Below are positions 1-8,487 of a DNA stretch of 64,000 nucleotides, in pieces; position 1 is the stretch's first letter; every line of letters starts with the position of its first letter. This DNA is from Persicimonas caeni (GTDB lineage: Bacteria > Myxococcota_A > Bradymonadia > Bradymonadales > Bradymonadaceae). Below the pieces are notes generated by a model. It ran no database searches. It was not told the origin of the DNA and saw only the letters and a program-made list of their open reading frames with translations. The position numbers and the translations under genes were made by a program. The stretch is from positions 4,367,074-4,431,073 of the forward strand of contig NZ_CP041186.1 of NCBI RefSeq assembly GCF_006517175.1, written 5' to 3'.

Positions 1-664
1 CTTTGATGAGCGCTTCTTCGTTGCAGGCGGGCCCGGAGGCGCCGTCGCGGTCGACCTGGCAGCCGTAGCGTCGAACGAAGTAGGGCTCGACGGCGTCGAT
101 GGCGCTATCTTCGATGGCGCTCTTGAGCGGCACCGAGGCGGCGACGAGGCCGCCCAAAAAGATGGTCGTCCAGCCAAAGACCTGCCAGCCGACGCGCATC
201 GTCGACGGCTGCGAAGGCGCGGGCAGTGGCGTGTTTGCGAAATTGGGCTGCACCTCTTGCAGATCTGCAGGTGAGCGGGTCGGTCTGGTCGACGTCGGAA
301 CGCAGCGCGCGTCAAAACCTTCCAGTGCACCGGAAGCATATTCCTGAAGTTTTTTCCGGTTCGGGGCGGCGGCCGCGACGCGGTAGGCCTGTTTTGCCGC
401 CGCACAGTGGCCGAGTTTCTCGAGCGCGTAGCCCCGGTAGTAGGTGATTCGCGGGTCGTCGCTCGTGCGTCGGAGGTTGTCGAGCAGTTCGAGCCCGTAG
501 CCGTAATTGCCCTCTTGGAGGGCCTGGACGGCCGCGTCGATGCCCGGTTTCGCACTCTGAGCGTACGCAGAGGGGGCTGGGAGCGAGCTGGCGGCCAGCA
601 GCGCCAGACTCGTCAGTGTGACCAACAAAGCTCGACTTGCGCGAGCGGAGACTTGAATCGCCAT
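1..664 (-). CDS. Secreted or periplasmic TPR-like protein, C-terminus cut by window edge
   Basis: Reading leftward from an ATG at 664 the frame stays open to base 1, so only the first 221 codons are present. The N-terminus has a basic start, a hydrophobic stretch and a likely signal peptidase I site near AYAQ (about residue 40). Residues 45-110 look like one or two TPR-type helical repeats (lengths, Tyr/Gly/Ala positions such as NYGYGLELLDN and YYRGYALEKLGHCAAAKQAY). A hydrophobic segment around residues 165-185 (VFGWTTIFLGGLVAA) may be a membrane helix. AGAGG seven bases before the ATG is a good ribosome site. The function is unknown; a periplasmic scaffold is an inference from the TPR pattern. 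Confidence 0.75.
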   Translation of the reverse strand, partial: MAIQVSARASRALLVTLTSLALLAASSLPAPSAYAQSAKPGIDAAVQALQEGNYGYGLELLDNLRRTSDDPRITYYRGYALEKLGHCAAAKQAYRVAAAAPNRKKLQEYASGALEGFDARCVPTSTRPTRSPADLQEVQPNFANTPLPAPSQPSTMRVGWQVFGWTTIFLGGLVAASVPLKSAIEDSAIDAVEPYFVRRYGCQVDRDGASGPACNEEALIK

Positions 665-789
665 CGAGTGGCCTCTTCGCAGATGAGAGAGACAAGGCTG
701 CCCGGCGCGACGGGGTCGCGCCATCTGCGAAGATGTGATGCAAGGTGTGGGCCAGTGATGGATGCATTCGCTCCGATTTACAAAGTTAC

Positions 790-1488
790 CTACAGCTTCG
801 GACAAAACCCCTCGAACTCGCCGCGGTCGTAGTGGCCGAAGTCGTTTTTGAGCGTGTACGGATAGGAGTGCTCGCCGGTGCCGGTCTGCGGTCGGCCGCG
901 CACGTCGAAGGAGGTGACGTCGAAGCTGCACGCGGCCAAGTACCAGGCCGAGCGGGTGCGGTCGTGCTGGAAGTCGAGGGTGTAGCTCCAGCGGTGGCCG
1001 GAGGTGCCTCCGGATTGGGTGATCGCGAAGCGGCCGTGGGAGGCTTCGAGCTCGACGGTGGGGCCGAGCATGCCGAACTCGTGTTCGGTGCGCAGAAGCT
1101 CGGCGTTCATCGCGGCGAGGCGGGCGAAGGGCTCGCCCTGGACGACGATGAGGACGTAGCGGGTGCGCGGCAGCGGGTAGCTGTCGACGCGCTGGCCGCT
1201 CTGCTTGTGTTCGACGAGCGCGACCATGTCTTGGCGGCCGTCCTGGTCGAGGTCGGCGCGCGCCCTGCCGAAGACGACCCACCCGTCGGGGACGAAGTGG
1301 TCGAGCGACTGGTCCACGGGCTGGCTGGGGCGTGTCGGTTGCGAGCGAATCGCCTGGGCGGCGTTCTGCTCGGTCGCCGACGTCGCCGACGGCGCGGCCG
1401 ACGCGCCAGCGCAGCTCGCGGCGAGGGCCGCGGCGGCCAACACGACCCACGGAAGCGAAGAGATACGAGAAAGAGGCGTCAAAAACAT
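790..1488 (-). CDS. Putative lipoprotein with a calcium-loop-like motif
   Basis: This 232-residue protein starts with a lipoprotein signal peptide whose lipobox (LAASC) puts the lipidated cysteine at residue 26. A Ser/Ala/Gln-rich linker follows. In the folded part, the stretch DLDQDGRQDMVALVE resembles the Asp-rich loop of FG-GAP/VCBS repeats, which often bind calcium, but only one copy is visible. It lies 125 bp downstream of the start of the preceding minus-strand gene's upstream side, in the same direction, with no shared function evident. I do not recognise a family; secretion to the outer envelope is the only role the sequence supports. Confidence 0.75.
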   Translation of the reverse strand: MFLTPLSRISSLPWVVLAAAALAASCAGASAAPSATSATEQNAAQAIRSQPTRPSQPVDQSLDHFVPDGWVVFGRARADLDQDGRQDMVALVEHKQSGQRVDSYPLPRTRYVLIVVQGEPFARLAAMNAELLRTEHEFGMLGPTVELEASHGRFAITQSGGTSGHRWSYTLDFQHDRTRSAWYLAACSFDVTSFDVRGRPQTGTGEHSYPYTLKNDFGHYDRGEFEGFCPKL

Positions 1489-1624
1489 GGTCTCACCCGA
1501 TGGTTTGCTGGAAGCTCCAACGATTATCGAGTGTCAGCCTAAGTCGCCGTTGTTGTGTCGGTTTGGCGAGGGTGTGGCGATCTCGTGCAATGCGGGTGAG
1601 CGAATGTGGGCGCTCGCCGCCGAG

Positions 1625-2410
1625 CTACCACTCGATAGCTTGGCCGTCCCAGGCATAAAAGCCGCCGGTGTCGTCGGGGCCGAGGCCGTCGATGACCTCG
1701 AGGAGTTGGTCGACGGCGCGCTCGACCGAGAAGAGCTTTTCGGGTTTGACGTTACCCTGAAACGGCTCGCTCAGAGCGGTGTCGACGGTGCCCGGGTGCA
1801 GCGCGACGACGACGGTCTCGGGGGCCTTTCGGCCCATCTCGATGGACATCGTGCGGGTGAATTGGTTGAGCGCGGCCTTCGAGGCGCGGTAGCCGTACCA
1901 GCCGCCCAGGTAGTTGTCGCCGATGCTTCCGACGCGCGCCGACATATTCGCCCACACCGCGCGGCGACCGTGGCGAAAGAGGCTGTGGAAGTGCTTGGCC
2001 ATCAGGATGGGGCCGAAGGCGTTGACCCCGAAGAGCTGGTGGAGGTTGGCCGGGTCGAGGTCGCGCAGCGACTTCTCCGGTTTGAGGCCCGTCGACGTGT
2101 CATGCAAGATGCCGGCGACGTTGAACAAAAAGTGCAGCTCGCCGACCTCGTCGCGCACCCTCTGGGCGGCCTTTGCGATCGTCGACTCGTCGGTGACGTC
2201 GAGGGCGACGAGTTTTAGCCTGTCGGGGTGGGCGCGCTCGAGTTCGACGAGCGCGTCCGACCGTTGCGGGTCGCGCGCCGAGGCGTACACGCAGGCCACG
2301 TGGTCGGCGTCGAGCAGCCGGCGGACGAACCCGAGGCCGATGCCCCGGCTGGCGCCCTGGACAAAGCAGTGAGTGGGGGCTTCGAGGTTGGCTAGGATTT
2401 GGTTCGGCAT
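1625..2410 (-). CDS. Short-chain dehydrogenase/reductase, C-factor-like
   Basis: A 261-residue classical SDR with a Rossmann fold. The cofactor motif GASRGIG lies near residues 19-25, the structural motif NVAG (variant of NNAG) near residue 98, and the catalytic YxxxK appears as YGYRASK with an upstream Ser in NMSARVGS. The pattern, including the long loop after the NVAG strand and the sequence SIEMGRK before the substrate lid, resembles the C-factor (CsgA) subgroup of Myxococcota and Gammaproteobacteria. The substrate cannot be read from sequence. GGAGG six bases before the ATG fixes the start. It is divergent from the phytoene desaturase-like gene, with 165 bp between them. Confidence 0.85.
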   Translation of the reverse strand: MPNQILANLEAPTHCFVQGASRGIGLGFVRRLLDADHVACVYASARDPQRSDALVELERAHPDRLKLVALDVTDESTIAKAAQRVRDEVGELHFLFNVAGILHDTSTGLKPEKSLRDLDPANLHQLFGVNAFGPILMAKHFHSLFRHGRRAVWANMSARVGSIGDNYLGGWYGYRASKAALNQFTRTMSIEMGRKAPETVVVALHPGTVDTALSEPFQGNVKPEKLFSVERAVDQLLEVIDGLGPDDTGGFYAWDGQAIEW

Positions 2411-2575
2411 GGTCGTCCTCCGGCAAAGGGTGGGCAGCGTCGTAGTATTCGATGCTCCCGGGGCGCGAGGCGTTACGCGGCGAACCTCGCGCGCGTCGGC
2501 TGCATCTAACCGCTGGAGCTAGCTGAATCTAAAAAGACGTCGAGTTCCGGGCCTTGGAAACACGCAGAGAAAGCT

Positions 2576-4051
2576 ATGTCTGAAGTCATTGTTGTTGGTG
2601 CTGGTTTTGCTGGATTGGCCGCCGCCGCGCACCTGGCGGCCGGCGGGGCGAAGGTGCGCGTGGTCGAGCGCCACGAGCAGCCCGGCGGGCGCGCGCGGAC
2701 CTGGTCGAAGGACGGGTTCATGTTCGACCTGGGCCCGAGTTGGTACTGGATGCCCGACGTGTTCGAACGCTACTTCGAGCGCTTCGGCTACCGGGTCGAC
2801 GAGCTGTACGAGCTTCGCCGGCTCGACCCGAGCTACCGGGTGGTGTGGCCCGGCGGCGACGCCTGGGATATCCCGGCGGGCCTCGACGCGCTGCGCGAGC
2901 TGTTCGAGCACCACGAGCCGGGCGCCGGCGAGGCGTTCGACGAGTTCATCGACCAGACGAGCTATATCTACCGCGAGGCGTTCGACGACTATCTGTTCCG
3001 CCCGAGCCTGTCGTTCTTCGAGTTCGTCGACCCCCGGCTGGTCACCGAGTTGTTCCGGCTCAAGATGGTGCGCTCGATGTCCAACTACGCGCGCAGCTTC
3101 TTCGAGCACCCGCGCCTGGCGCGCCTGGTCGAGTGGCCGGTGCTCTTTTTGGGCGCCTCGGCCGAGAAGACCTCGGCGATGTACAGCCTGATGAGCTACG
3201 CCGACATGGCGCTGGGCACCTGGTACCCGATGGGCGGCATGCACCGCATCATCGAGGCGATGGTCAGGGTCGCCGAAGAGCAGGGCGTGCAGTTCGAGTT
3301 CGGCCGGCCGGTCAATCAAATCGTGGTCGAAGGGGGCCGCGCCCGCGGCGTGCGCACCCCCGAGGGGACGCTCCGCGCCGACGCGGTGCTCGCCTCGGCC
3401 GACTACCACCACGTCGAGCGCGACCTGCTCGCCGCCGAGCATCGCCAATTCGGCGACAAGTACTGGTCGAAGCGCACGATGAGCCCGTCGAGCCTGCTGT
3501 TCTACCTGGGCCTGGGCGGCGACCTGGGCGAGCTCGGCCACCACACGCTCTTCTTCGACGAAGACCTCGACCGCCACATGGACGCGGTCTACGAGCGGCC
3601 GCGCTGGCCGGACGCGCCGCTCTTCTATGCCTGCGCCCCGTCGGTCACCGACCCGAGCGTCGCCCCCGAGGGCGATTCGAACCTCTTCTTGCTCATCCCC
3701 CTCGCCGCCGGCCTGAGCGACTCCGAGACGATGCGCGAGCGCCTGTACCACCAGGTCATGCAACGCCTCGAAGACCACGTCGGCCAGCCGCTGCGCGAGC
3801 GCGTCGTGGTCAAACGAAGCTACGCGATGGAGGATTTCGAGCAGGATTACGGCGCCTTCAAGGGCAACGCCTACGGCATGGCGAACACGCTTCGCCAGAC
3901 TGGCCCGCTCAAGCCGCCGCTTCGCTCGAAGACCGTCGGCGGATTGTATTTTGCCGGCCAACTCACCGTGCCCGGCCCGGGTATGCCGCCGAGCCTCATA
4001 TCGGGTGAGCTCAGTGCGAAGGTCCTCCTCGACGAGCTCAGAGGCCGCTGA
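2576..4051 (+). CDS. Phytoene desaturase family FAD oxidoreductase (CrtI/CrtD-like)
   Basis: A 491-residue flavoprotein. The N-terminal dinucleotide-binding motif VVGAGFAGLAAAAHLA (residues 5-20) is followed by the acidic ribose-binding residue in VVERHEQPGGRA. The C-terminal FAD motif GLYFAGQLTVPGPGMPPSL is typical of carotenoid desaturases and the related saturases. Length fits CrtI, CrtN and CrtD enzymes (about 490-510). It would introduce or reduce double bonds in a C30 or C40 carotenoid at the cytoplasmic membrane, but no phytoene synthase or other carotenoid gene lies nearby, so the exact reaction is open. The ribosome site (AGAGAAAG) is weak. The gene ends before an array of 28-bp hairpin repeats. 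Confidence 0.85.
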   Translation: MSEVIVVGAGFAGLAAAAHLAAGGAKVRVVERHEQPGGRARTWSKDGFMFDLGPSWYWMPDVFERYFERFGYRVDELYELRRLDPSYRVVWPGGDAWDIPAGLDALRELFEHHEPGAGEAFDEFIDQTSYIYREAFDDYLFRPSLSFFEFVDPRLVTELFRLKMVRSMSNYARSFFEHPRLARLVEWPVLFLGASAEKTSAMYSLMSYADMALGTWYPMGGMHRIIEAMVRVAEEQGVQFEFGRPVNQIVVEGGRARGVRTPEGTLRADAVLASADYHHVERDLLAAEHRQFGDKYWSKRTMSPSSLLFYLGLGGDLGELGHHTLFFDEDLDRHMDAVYERPRWPDAPLFYACAPSVTDPSVAPEGDSNLFLLIPLAAGLSDSETMRERLYHQVMQRLEDHVGQPLRERVVVKRSYAMEDFEQDYGAFKGNAYGMANTLRQTGPLKPPLRSKTVGGLYFAGQLTVPGPGMPPSLISGELSAKVLLDELRGR

Positions 4052-4154
4052 AGCGCGGAAGCACGGAAACGCGGAAGCGCGGAAACGTTGAGCCATGGAA
4101 TCACGGTAGAGCTACTGAGAACCATGGAAGCACGGAAGAACACTGACCGCCGAA

Positions 4155-4181
4155 GCCGCCCGCGGGTGCGGGCGGCGGCCT
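4155..4181. terminator. GC-rich stem-loop after the desaturase gene
   Basis: GCCGCCCGC and GCGGGCGGC form a 9-bp perfect stem around a short loop, about 105 bp after the stop codon. There is no clear T-run, so it may act as an mRNA 3' end or be part of the repeat-rich spacer rather than an intrinsic terminator. Confidence 0.4.
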
Positions 4182-4198
4182 CGACTTAGTACGAAATC

Positions 4199-4446
4199 GG
4201 TGCGGGGGCATCTTGCCTTCGTCTTCGGTGCGGGGGCATCTTGCCCTCGTCTTCGGTGCGGGGGCATCTTGCCCTCGTCTTCGGTGCGGGGGCATCTTGC
4301 CCTCGTCTTCGGTGCGGGGGCATCTTGCCCTCGTCTTCGGTGCGGGGGCATCTTGCCCTCGTCTTCGGTGCGGGGGCATCTTGCCCTCGTCTTCGGTGCG
4401 GGGGCATCTTGCCCTCGTCTTCGGTGCGGGGGCATCTTGCCCTCGT
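4199..4446. repeat. Array of nine 28-bp hairpin repeats (convergent junction)
   Basis: Nine head-to-tail 28-bp units start at 4199, 4227, 4255 and every 28 bp to 4423; the last is cut short. Each unit contains GGGCATCTTGCCC, a 5-bp stem with a 3-base loop (GGGCA-TCT-TGCCC on this strand). One unit has a single C-to-T change; otherwise they are nearly identical, pointing to recent amplification. The array sits between the 3' ends of two convergent genes. Related arrays at 6609-6718 and 56545-56736 have the opposite orientation. Confidence 0.95.
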
Positions 4447-4476
4447 AGGCGAGAGCAGGGATGCGCCCGCTGCGAA

Positions 4477-5478
4477 TCACTCGCCCACCTTGACGACCAT
4501 CTTCCCCTGTTTGTTCCCGCTGAGCATGTCGAGGAAAGCCTGCGGGGCGTCTTCGATGCCCTCGCGGATGGTCTCGTCGGCCTGGATGGTGCCGTCGATG
4601 ACCAACGGCGAGACCTGTTGGGCGAAGGTCTGGAAGTCGTCTTGCCAGTGGTCGCTGACGATAAAGCCCTGCAGCTTGAGACGTTTGCTGACGATATTGC
4701 TCATGTTGCGCGGGCCGGGGGGCGGCTCGGTGGCGTTGTAGATGGAGATCATGCCGCAGATGGCCGCGCGGCCGAAGTTGTTCAGGTAGTGCATGGCCGC
4801 CTCGAGGGTGTCGCCGCCGACGTTGTCGAAGTAGACATCGAGGCCGTCGGGGGCCAGTCGGCCGAGGGCGTCTTTGGGGGGGTCGGTCTTGTAGTTGAAC
4901 GCCTCGTCGAAGCCGAGTTCGCGCAGGCGGGCGACCTTGGCGTCGCTGCCCGCCGAGCCGATGACGGTCGCTCCCTTGTGCTTGGCGAGTTGGCCGGCGA
5001 TCGAGCCGACTGCGCCGGCGGCCGCCGACACGTAGATGACGTCGTCGGCGCGAAGCTCGGCGATACGCTCGAGGCCCACCCACGCGGTGAACCCGGTCAG
5101 GCCGAGGGCGCCCAAAAAGTGGGTGTGCGAGACGGGGAGCTCGGGGAGCACGCGCACCGCGTCGCCCAAGGCGACCGCCGCGTCGCGCCAGCCGTGCTGG
5201 CTGAGCACCAGGCTCCCCTCGGGGACCTCGTCGTGCTTGCTGTCGACCACGCGGGAGACGGCGGCGCCGTCGAGGGTGTCGTGCAGCGGGAACGGGTCGA
5301 CGTAGGTGCGCCGGCCGCTCATGCGGCCGCGCATATACGGGTCGACCGAGAACGCCAGCGTCTCGAGGCGCACCTGGCCGTCGCCCACCTCGGGCAGCTC
5401 GACCTCGGCGAGCTCGAAGGTGTCGAGGGTCGGTTCGCCTTTCGGATATTCGGTCAGGTGGATTTCGCGTGCTTTCAT
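4477..5478 (-). CDS. NADP-dependent medium-chain oxidoreductase (zinc-independent enone reductase type)
   Basis: A 333-residue MDR-superfamily enzyme of the leukotriene B4 12-hydroxydehydrogenase / YncB (CurA) subgroup. Visible features are the N-terminal catalytic-domain segment DPYMRGRMS, the LGLTGFTAW segment before the Rossmann domain, the nucleotide motif AAAGAVGSIAGQLAK and the DVYFDNVGG signature. No zinc-ligand cysteines are present, as expected for this subgroup. It reduces activated C=C bonds of enones or quinones with NADPH in the cytoplasm. The start is set at MKAREIHL because related enzymes begin this way; the frame is open much further upstream through tandem repeats, which is not coding. 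Neighbouring genes give no pathway. Confidence 0.88.
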   Translation of the reverse strand: MKAREIHLTEYPKGEPTLDTFELAEVELPEVGDGQVRLETLAFSVDPYMRGRMSGRRTYVDPFPLHDTLDGAAVSRVVDSKHDEVPEGSLVLSQHGWRDAAVALGDAVRVLPELPVSHTHFLGALGLTGFTAWVGLERIAELRADDVIYVSAAAGAVGSIAGQLAKHKGATVIGSAGSDAKVARLRELGFDEAFNYKTDPPKDALGRLAPDGLDVYFDNVGGDTLEAAMHYLNNFGRAAICGMISIYNATEPPPGPRNMSNIVSKRLKLQGFIVSDHWQDDFQTFAQQVSPLVIDGTIQADETIREGIEDAPQAFLDMLSGNKQGKMVVKVGE

Positions 5479-5591
5479 GGGGTCTTCGCTCGTCAGGGGG
5501 ATGGGGATGTCGATCATCGGCCACAAGCTAGTGGTCATGCAGGGCGGGTCAAGTGCAGGCGAGGGTTTCGGGCTGCACTCGGCGATGTGCG

Positions 5592-6042
5592 GCGCGCATG
5601 AGGGAGTGCGAAATCTCCGACGGGCATGGACGGCGCGCATGAGGGAGTGCGAAATCTCCGACGGGCATGGACGGCGGACATGGCAGAGCGCGAAATCTCC
5701 GACGGGCATGTCCGGCGGACCTCGGCTCGCATGCAATGTACGAGGGGCATGTACGACGGACATGGCAGAGCGCGAAATCTCCGACGGCTTTGTACGGCGG
5801 ACATGGCAGAGCGCGAAATCTCCGACGGCTTTGTACGGCGGACATGGCAGAGCGCGAAATCTCCGACGGGCATGCACGGCGGACAAGGCAGAGTGCGGCG
5901 CGAAAATGTGTCGTGCGAGGCGGACATGGCAGAGTGCGGCGCGAAAATGCGTCGTGCGAGGCGGACAAGGCAGAGTGCGGCGCGAAAATGTGTCGTGCGC
6001 GACGGACAAGGCAGAGTGCGGCGCGAAAATGTGTCGTGGGCG
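5592..6042. repeat. Eleven-copy 41-bp tandem repeat with two unit types
   Basis: Units begin every 41 bp from 5592 to 6002. All share the head GCGGACATGGCAGAG or close variants. Units 1-7 continue with GCGAAATCTCCGACGG, while units 8-11 continue with GCGGCGCGAAAATGTGTCGTG. Unit 4 is degenerate. Because 41 is not a multiple of three, false open frames run through it in all frames. It fills most of the 648-bp spacer between two divergent genes; the strong ribosome site of the right-hand gene lies outside it. Confidence 0.95.
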
Positions 6043-6126
6043 ACGGACATGCCGGTTTGCAGTGTCAGTGACCATGTTGGAGCGAGCGCATAGCTTATTG
6101 AAGGAGATCGAAAAGGAGGAACGACC

Positions 6127-6600
6127 ATGACGATGACAGATATCGACAAAGCGCACCTTCGCCGGTGCATCGAATTGGCCGCCGAGGCGGTCGAGCGGGG
6201 CGACGACCCCTTCGGCTCGCTGCTCGTGGGCGCGGACGGCGAGGTGCTCGCCGAGCGCTCGAACGAGGTGTGCACCACGGGGGACGTGACCGCGCATCCC
6301 GAGCTCGCCCTGGCGAGTTGGGCGTCGCGTCACTTGAGCGCCGAGGTGCGGGCGCAGGCGACGATGTACACGAGCGGCGAGCACTGCGCGATGTGCGCGG
6401 CGGCGCATGTGTGGGCGGGGATTGGCCGGCTCGTGTTCGTGTTGTCGGGCGAGATGATCCGCCAATTCGGCAGCGCCGAGGCGGTGTCGATCGACCTGAG
6501 CGCGCGCGAAGTCGTCGCGCGGTCGAACGTCGACGTGCAGGTCGACGGGCCGTGTGAGGAGTTGGTCGAGGCGGCCGGGGGGTTGTTTGGCGAGGGGTGA
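6127..6600 (+). CDS. Nucleoside/base deaminase of the CDA superfamily
   Basis: A 157-residue zinc hydrolase of the guanine deaminase / TadA / cytosine deaminase type. The catalytic motif HPE (TAHPELALA, about residues 57-59) supplies one zinc ligand and the proton-shuttling Glu; EHCAMC (about residues 80-85) supplies the two cysteine ligands, in place of the more common PCxxC. Length fits bacterial GuaD-like enzymes. It should remove an amino group from a purine or pyrimidine base, but the base cannot be chosen from sequence. AAGGAGGA five to six bases before the ATG is a near-perfect ribosome site and implies strong translation. It ends in a convergent junction filled with hairpin repeats. 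Confidence 0.85.
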   Translation: MTMTDIDKAHLRRCIELAAEAVERGDDPFGSLLVGADGEVLAERSNEVCTTGDVTAHPELALASWASRHLSAEVRAQATMYTSGEHCAMCAAAHVWAGIGRLVFVLSGEMIRQFGSAEAVSIDLSAREVVARSNVDVQVDGPCEELVEAAGGLFGEG

Positions 6601-6608
6601 TATCGGTG

Positions 6609-6718
6609 CGAGGGCAAGATGCCCCCGGACCGAAGGCGAGGGCAAGATGCCCCCGGACCGAAGGCGAGGGCAAGATGCCCCCGGACCGAAGGCGAGGGCA
6701 AGATGCCCCCGGACCGAA
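6609..6718. repeat. Array of four 28-bp hairpin repeats (convergent junction)
   Basis: Four units of the same family as 4199-4446 but in opposite orientation, with the core GGGCAAGATGCCC followed by CCGGACCGAAGGCGA. The GGACC here replaces GCACC of the first array, and all four units share this change, so this array amplified on its own. It starts 9 bp after the stop codon of the deaminase gene. Confidence 0.93.
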
Positions 6719-6744
6719 CAAAGCGTTCGCCGAAATACGCGGGG

Positions 6745-8487
6745 TCAGGGGCCGTGTTCGACCGGCAGGCGCACGTGAAAATCGGTGCCCTCGCCGAGTT
6801 TCGAGTCGACCGAGATGTCGCCGCCGAGCTCGCGGCAGAAGTGCTCGGCGATCGTCAGCCCCAGGCCGGTGCCGCCGAAGCGGCGGGTGGTCGATTCGTC
6901 GGCCTGCGTGAACGCCTCGAAGACGCGGGCGAGTTGCTCGTCGCTCATGCCGATGCCGTTGTCGCTGACGGTGAACACGAGCATGTCGTCGCCGTCGGGG
7001 CGGGCGGTCAGCGAGATGGTGCCTCCGTCGGTGAACTTGCAGGCGTTGCTCAGCAGGTTGAGCAGGACCTGGCGGATTTTGGTCAGGTCCGAGCGCATCG
7101 CGTCGACCCGGGCGTCGATGTGCAGCTCGAGCTCGTTGGCGTTCTGGGTGGCCAGCGGCCTGACGGTGGCGACGAGGTCGTCGAGCAGCCGGGGCACGTC
7201 GATTTGCTGGTAGTGAAAGTCCATCTTGCCCGCCTCGATCTTGGAGAGGTCCAGGATGTCGTCGATGAGGGCGAGTTGGTGCTTGCCGGCGGTGCGGATG
7301 CGGTCGAGGTCGGGCAGAAAGTCGATGAGGCGAGGGGGCTCGGCGCCGTCGTCGTGAGCGAACTCGGCCTCCTCGATGAGCATCTCGGAGTAGCCGATGA
7401 CCGCGTTGAGCGGGGTGCGCAGCTCGTGGCTCATATTCGCCAAAAAGGCGCTCTTGGCCCGGCTCGCCTCGAGCGCTTCGTCGCGCGCGGTGCGAAGCTT
7501 TTGCTGGTAGGCCTCGCGCTCGGTGATGTCGCGCACCGCCAGGAGCACCCCGGAGTCGTCGGGCAGCCGCGAGCCGGCGATTTCAGCCAGAAAGGTCGTC
7601 CCGTCGGCGCGCCTGCCGGTGGTCTGCACGGTGGTCGGCCCCTCGTTGTCGCTACGCTCGTCGCGGCCGCGGCGTTCGCCGGAGACCTCTTCGGTCTGGC
7701 GTTTGAAGGCGCCTAGCTCGAGGTCGTCGAGCAGTTCGTGCACGTTGGCCTCGATGAGGGCTTCGTAGCCGTCGTGGCCGAAGATATCGCCCGAGGCGTC
7801 GTTGCTGCGAAAGATCTGGCCGTCCATGTCGAAGGCGACCAGCCCCACCGGCGCGGTCTGCACGAAGGTATTCGCCTCGGCGGCGATCTGGCGCACCGAG
7901 ATGACGAGCCAGTCGATGAACCGCTCGCGCAGGATGCCCAGCGCCACGAGCCCGACGCCGAGCCCACCCACGCCCACGAGATCGAGCTTGGCGACCTGGG
8001 CGGCGTCGAGGGCGCCGGCGTCGAGAGGAGGCGCGCCGGCGTAGAGCGCGCCGCACAGCACGGCGACGAGCGCGGCGAACGCGCCGCCGAGCTTGCGCCC
8101 GCCGAAGACGAGCCCGACGAAGACCACCGCTAGAATCCAGCCGGCGGCGAAGCTCCCCAGGCCCCCGCTCATCCAGGCGGTCGCCGTCCACAGGCCGGCC
8201 AACGCGACGCCGAAGCCGGCGCCCACCCACAAGAGTTTGTCGGTCAGGCGCAGGACGAGCGCGGCGACCACACACAGCGCCGCCCCCGCGGCGACGAGCC
8301 CGGCGAGCGGCCACGCCCCGACCCACCAGCCGACGGCGGCCGATGCGGCGAGGCTCCAGGCAAAGACGCACAATAGCGTGTTTACCGCGAGTTCTGCGCG
8401 ATATTGATCGATCTTGAACGGCGTCGCGAGTTTGGGGGCGAGGAGAAAGTCGACGAGCGACCGGTACGACGAGCGAAGCGAGACCAT
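6745..8487 (-). CDS. Membrane sensor histidine kinase with PAS domain
   Basis: 580 residues. Residues 35-195 hold about six hydrophobic helices, a membrane sensor region without a clear large periplasmic loop. A PAS domain follows (about 205-325, ending in the PAC-like VRDITEREAYQQKL). The dimerisation and phosphoacceptor box FLANMSHELRTPLNAVIGY has His354. The ATPase domain shows the N box NACKFT, DNGIGM and GTGLGLTI. It has no receiver domain, and no response regulator lies next to it, so it is an orphan kinase. The signal may be redox or membrane state, but nothing in the sequence fixes it. Stop codon lies 27 bp from the hairpin array. Confidence 0.92.
   Translation of the reverse strand: MVSLRSSYRSLVDFLLAPKLATPFKIDQYRAELAVNTLLCVFAWSLAASAAVGWWVGAWPLAGLVAAGAALCVVAALVLRLTDKLLWVGAGFGVALAGLWTATAWMSGGLGSFAAGWILAVVFVGLVFGGRKLGGAFAALVAVLCGALYAGAPPLDAGALDAAQVAKLDLVGVGGLGVGLVALGILRERFIDWLVISVRQIAAEANTFVQTAPVGLVAFDMDGQIFRSNDASGDIFGHDGYEALIEANVHELLDDLELGAFKRQTEEVSGERRGRDERSDNEGPTTVQTTGRRADGTTFLAEIAGSRLPDDSGVLLAVRDITEREAYQQKLRTARDEALEASRAKSAFLANMSHELRTPLNAVIGYSEMLIEEAEFAHDDGAEPPRLIDFLPDLDRIRTAGKHQLALIDDILDLSKIEAGKMDFHYQQIDVPRLLDDLVATVRPLATQNANELELHIDARVDAMRSDLTKIRQVLLNLLSNACKFTDGGTISLTARPDGDDMLVFTVSDNGIGMSDEQLARVFEAFTQADESTTRRFGGTGLGLTIAEHFCRELGGDISVDSKLGEGTDFHVRLPVEHGP

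Noticed and set aside
5592-6042. CRISPR array
   Set aside because: Units are joined directly without unique spacers, and no cas gene is present. The same holds for the 28-bp and 42-bp arrays; in the 49.3-kb array the variable parts are far from uniform repeats with spacers.
5479-6645. N-terminal extension of the oxidoreductase frame through the 41-bp repeats
   Set aside because: The 41-bp period makes all frames look open. The extension runs antisense to the deaminase gene and lacks any domain.
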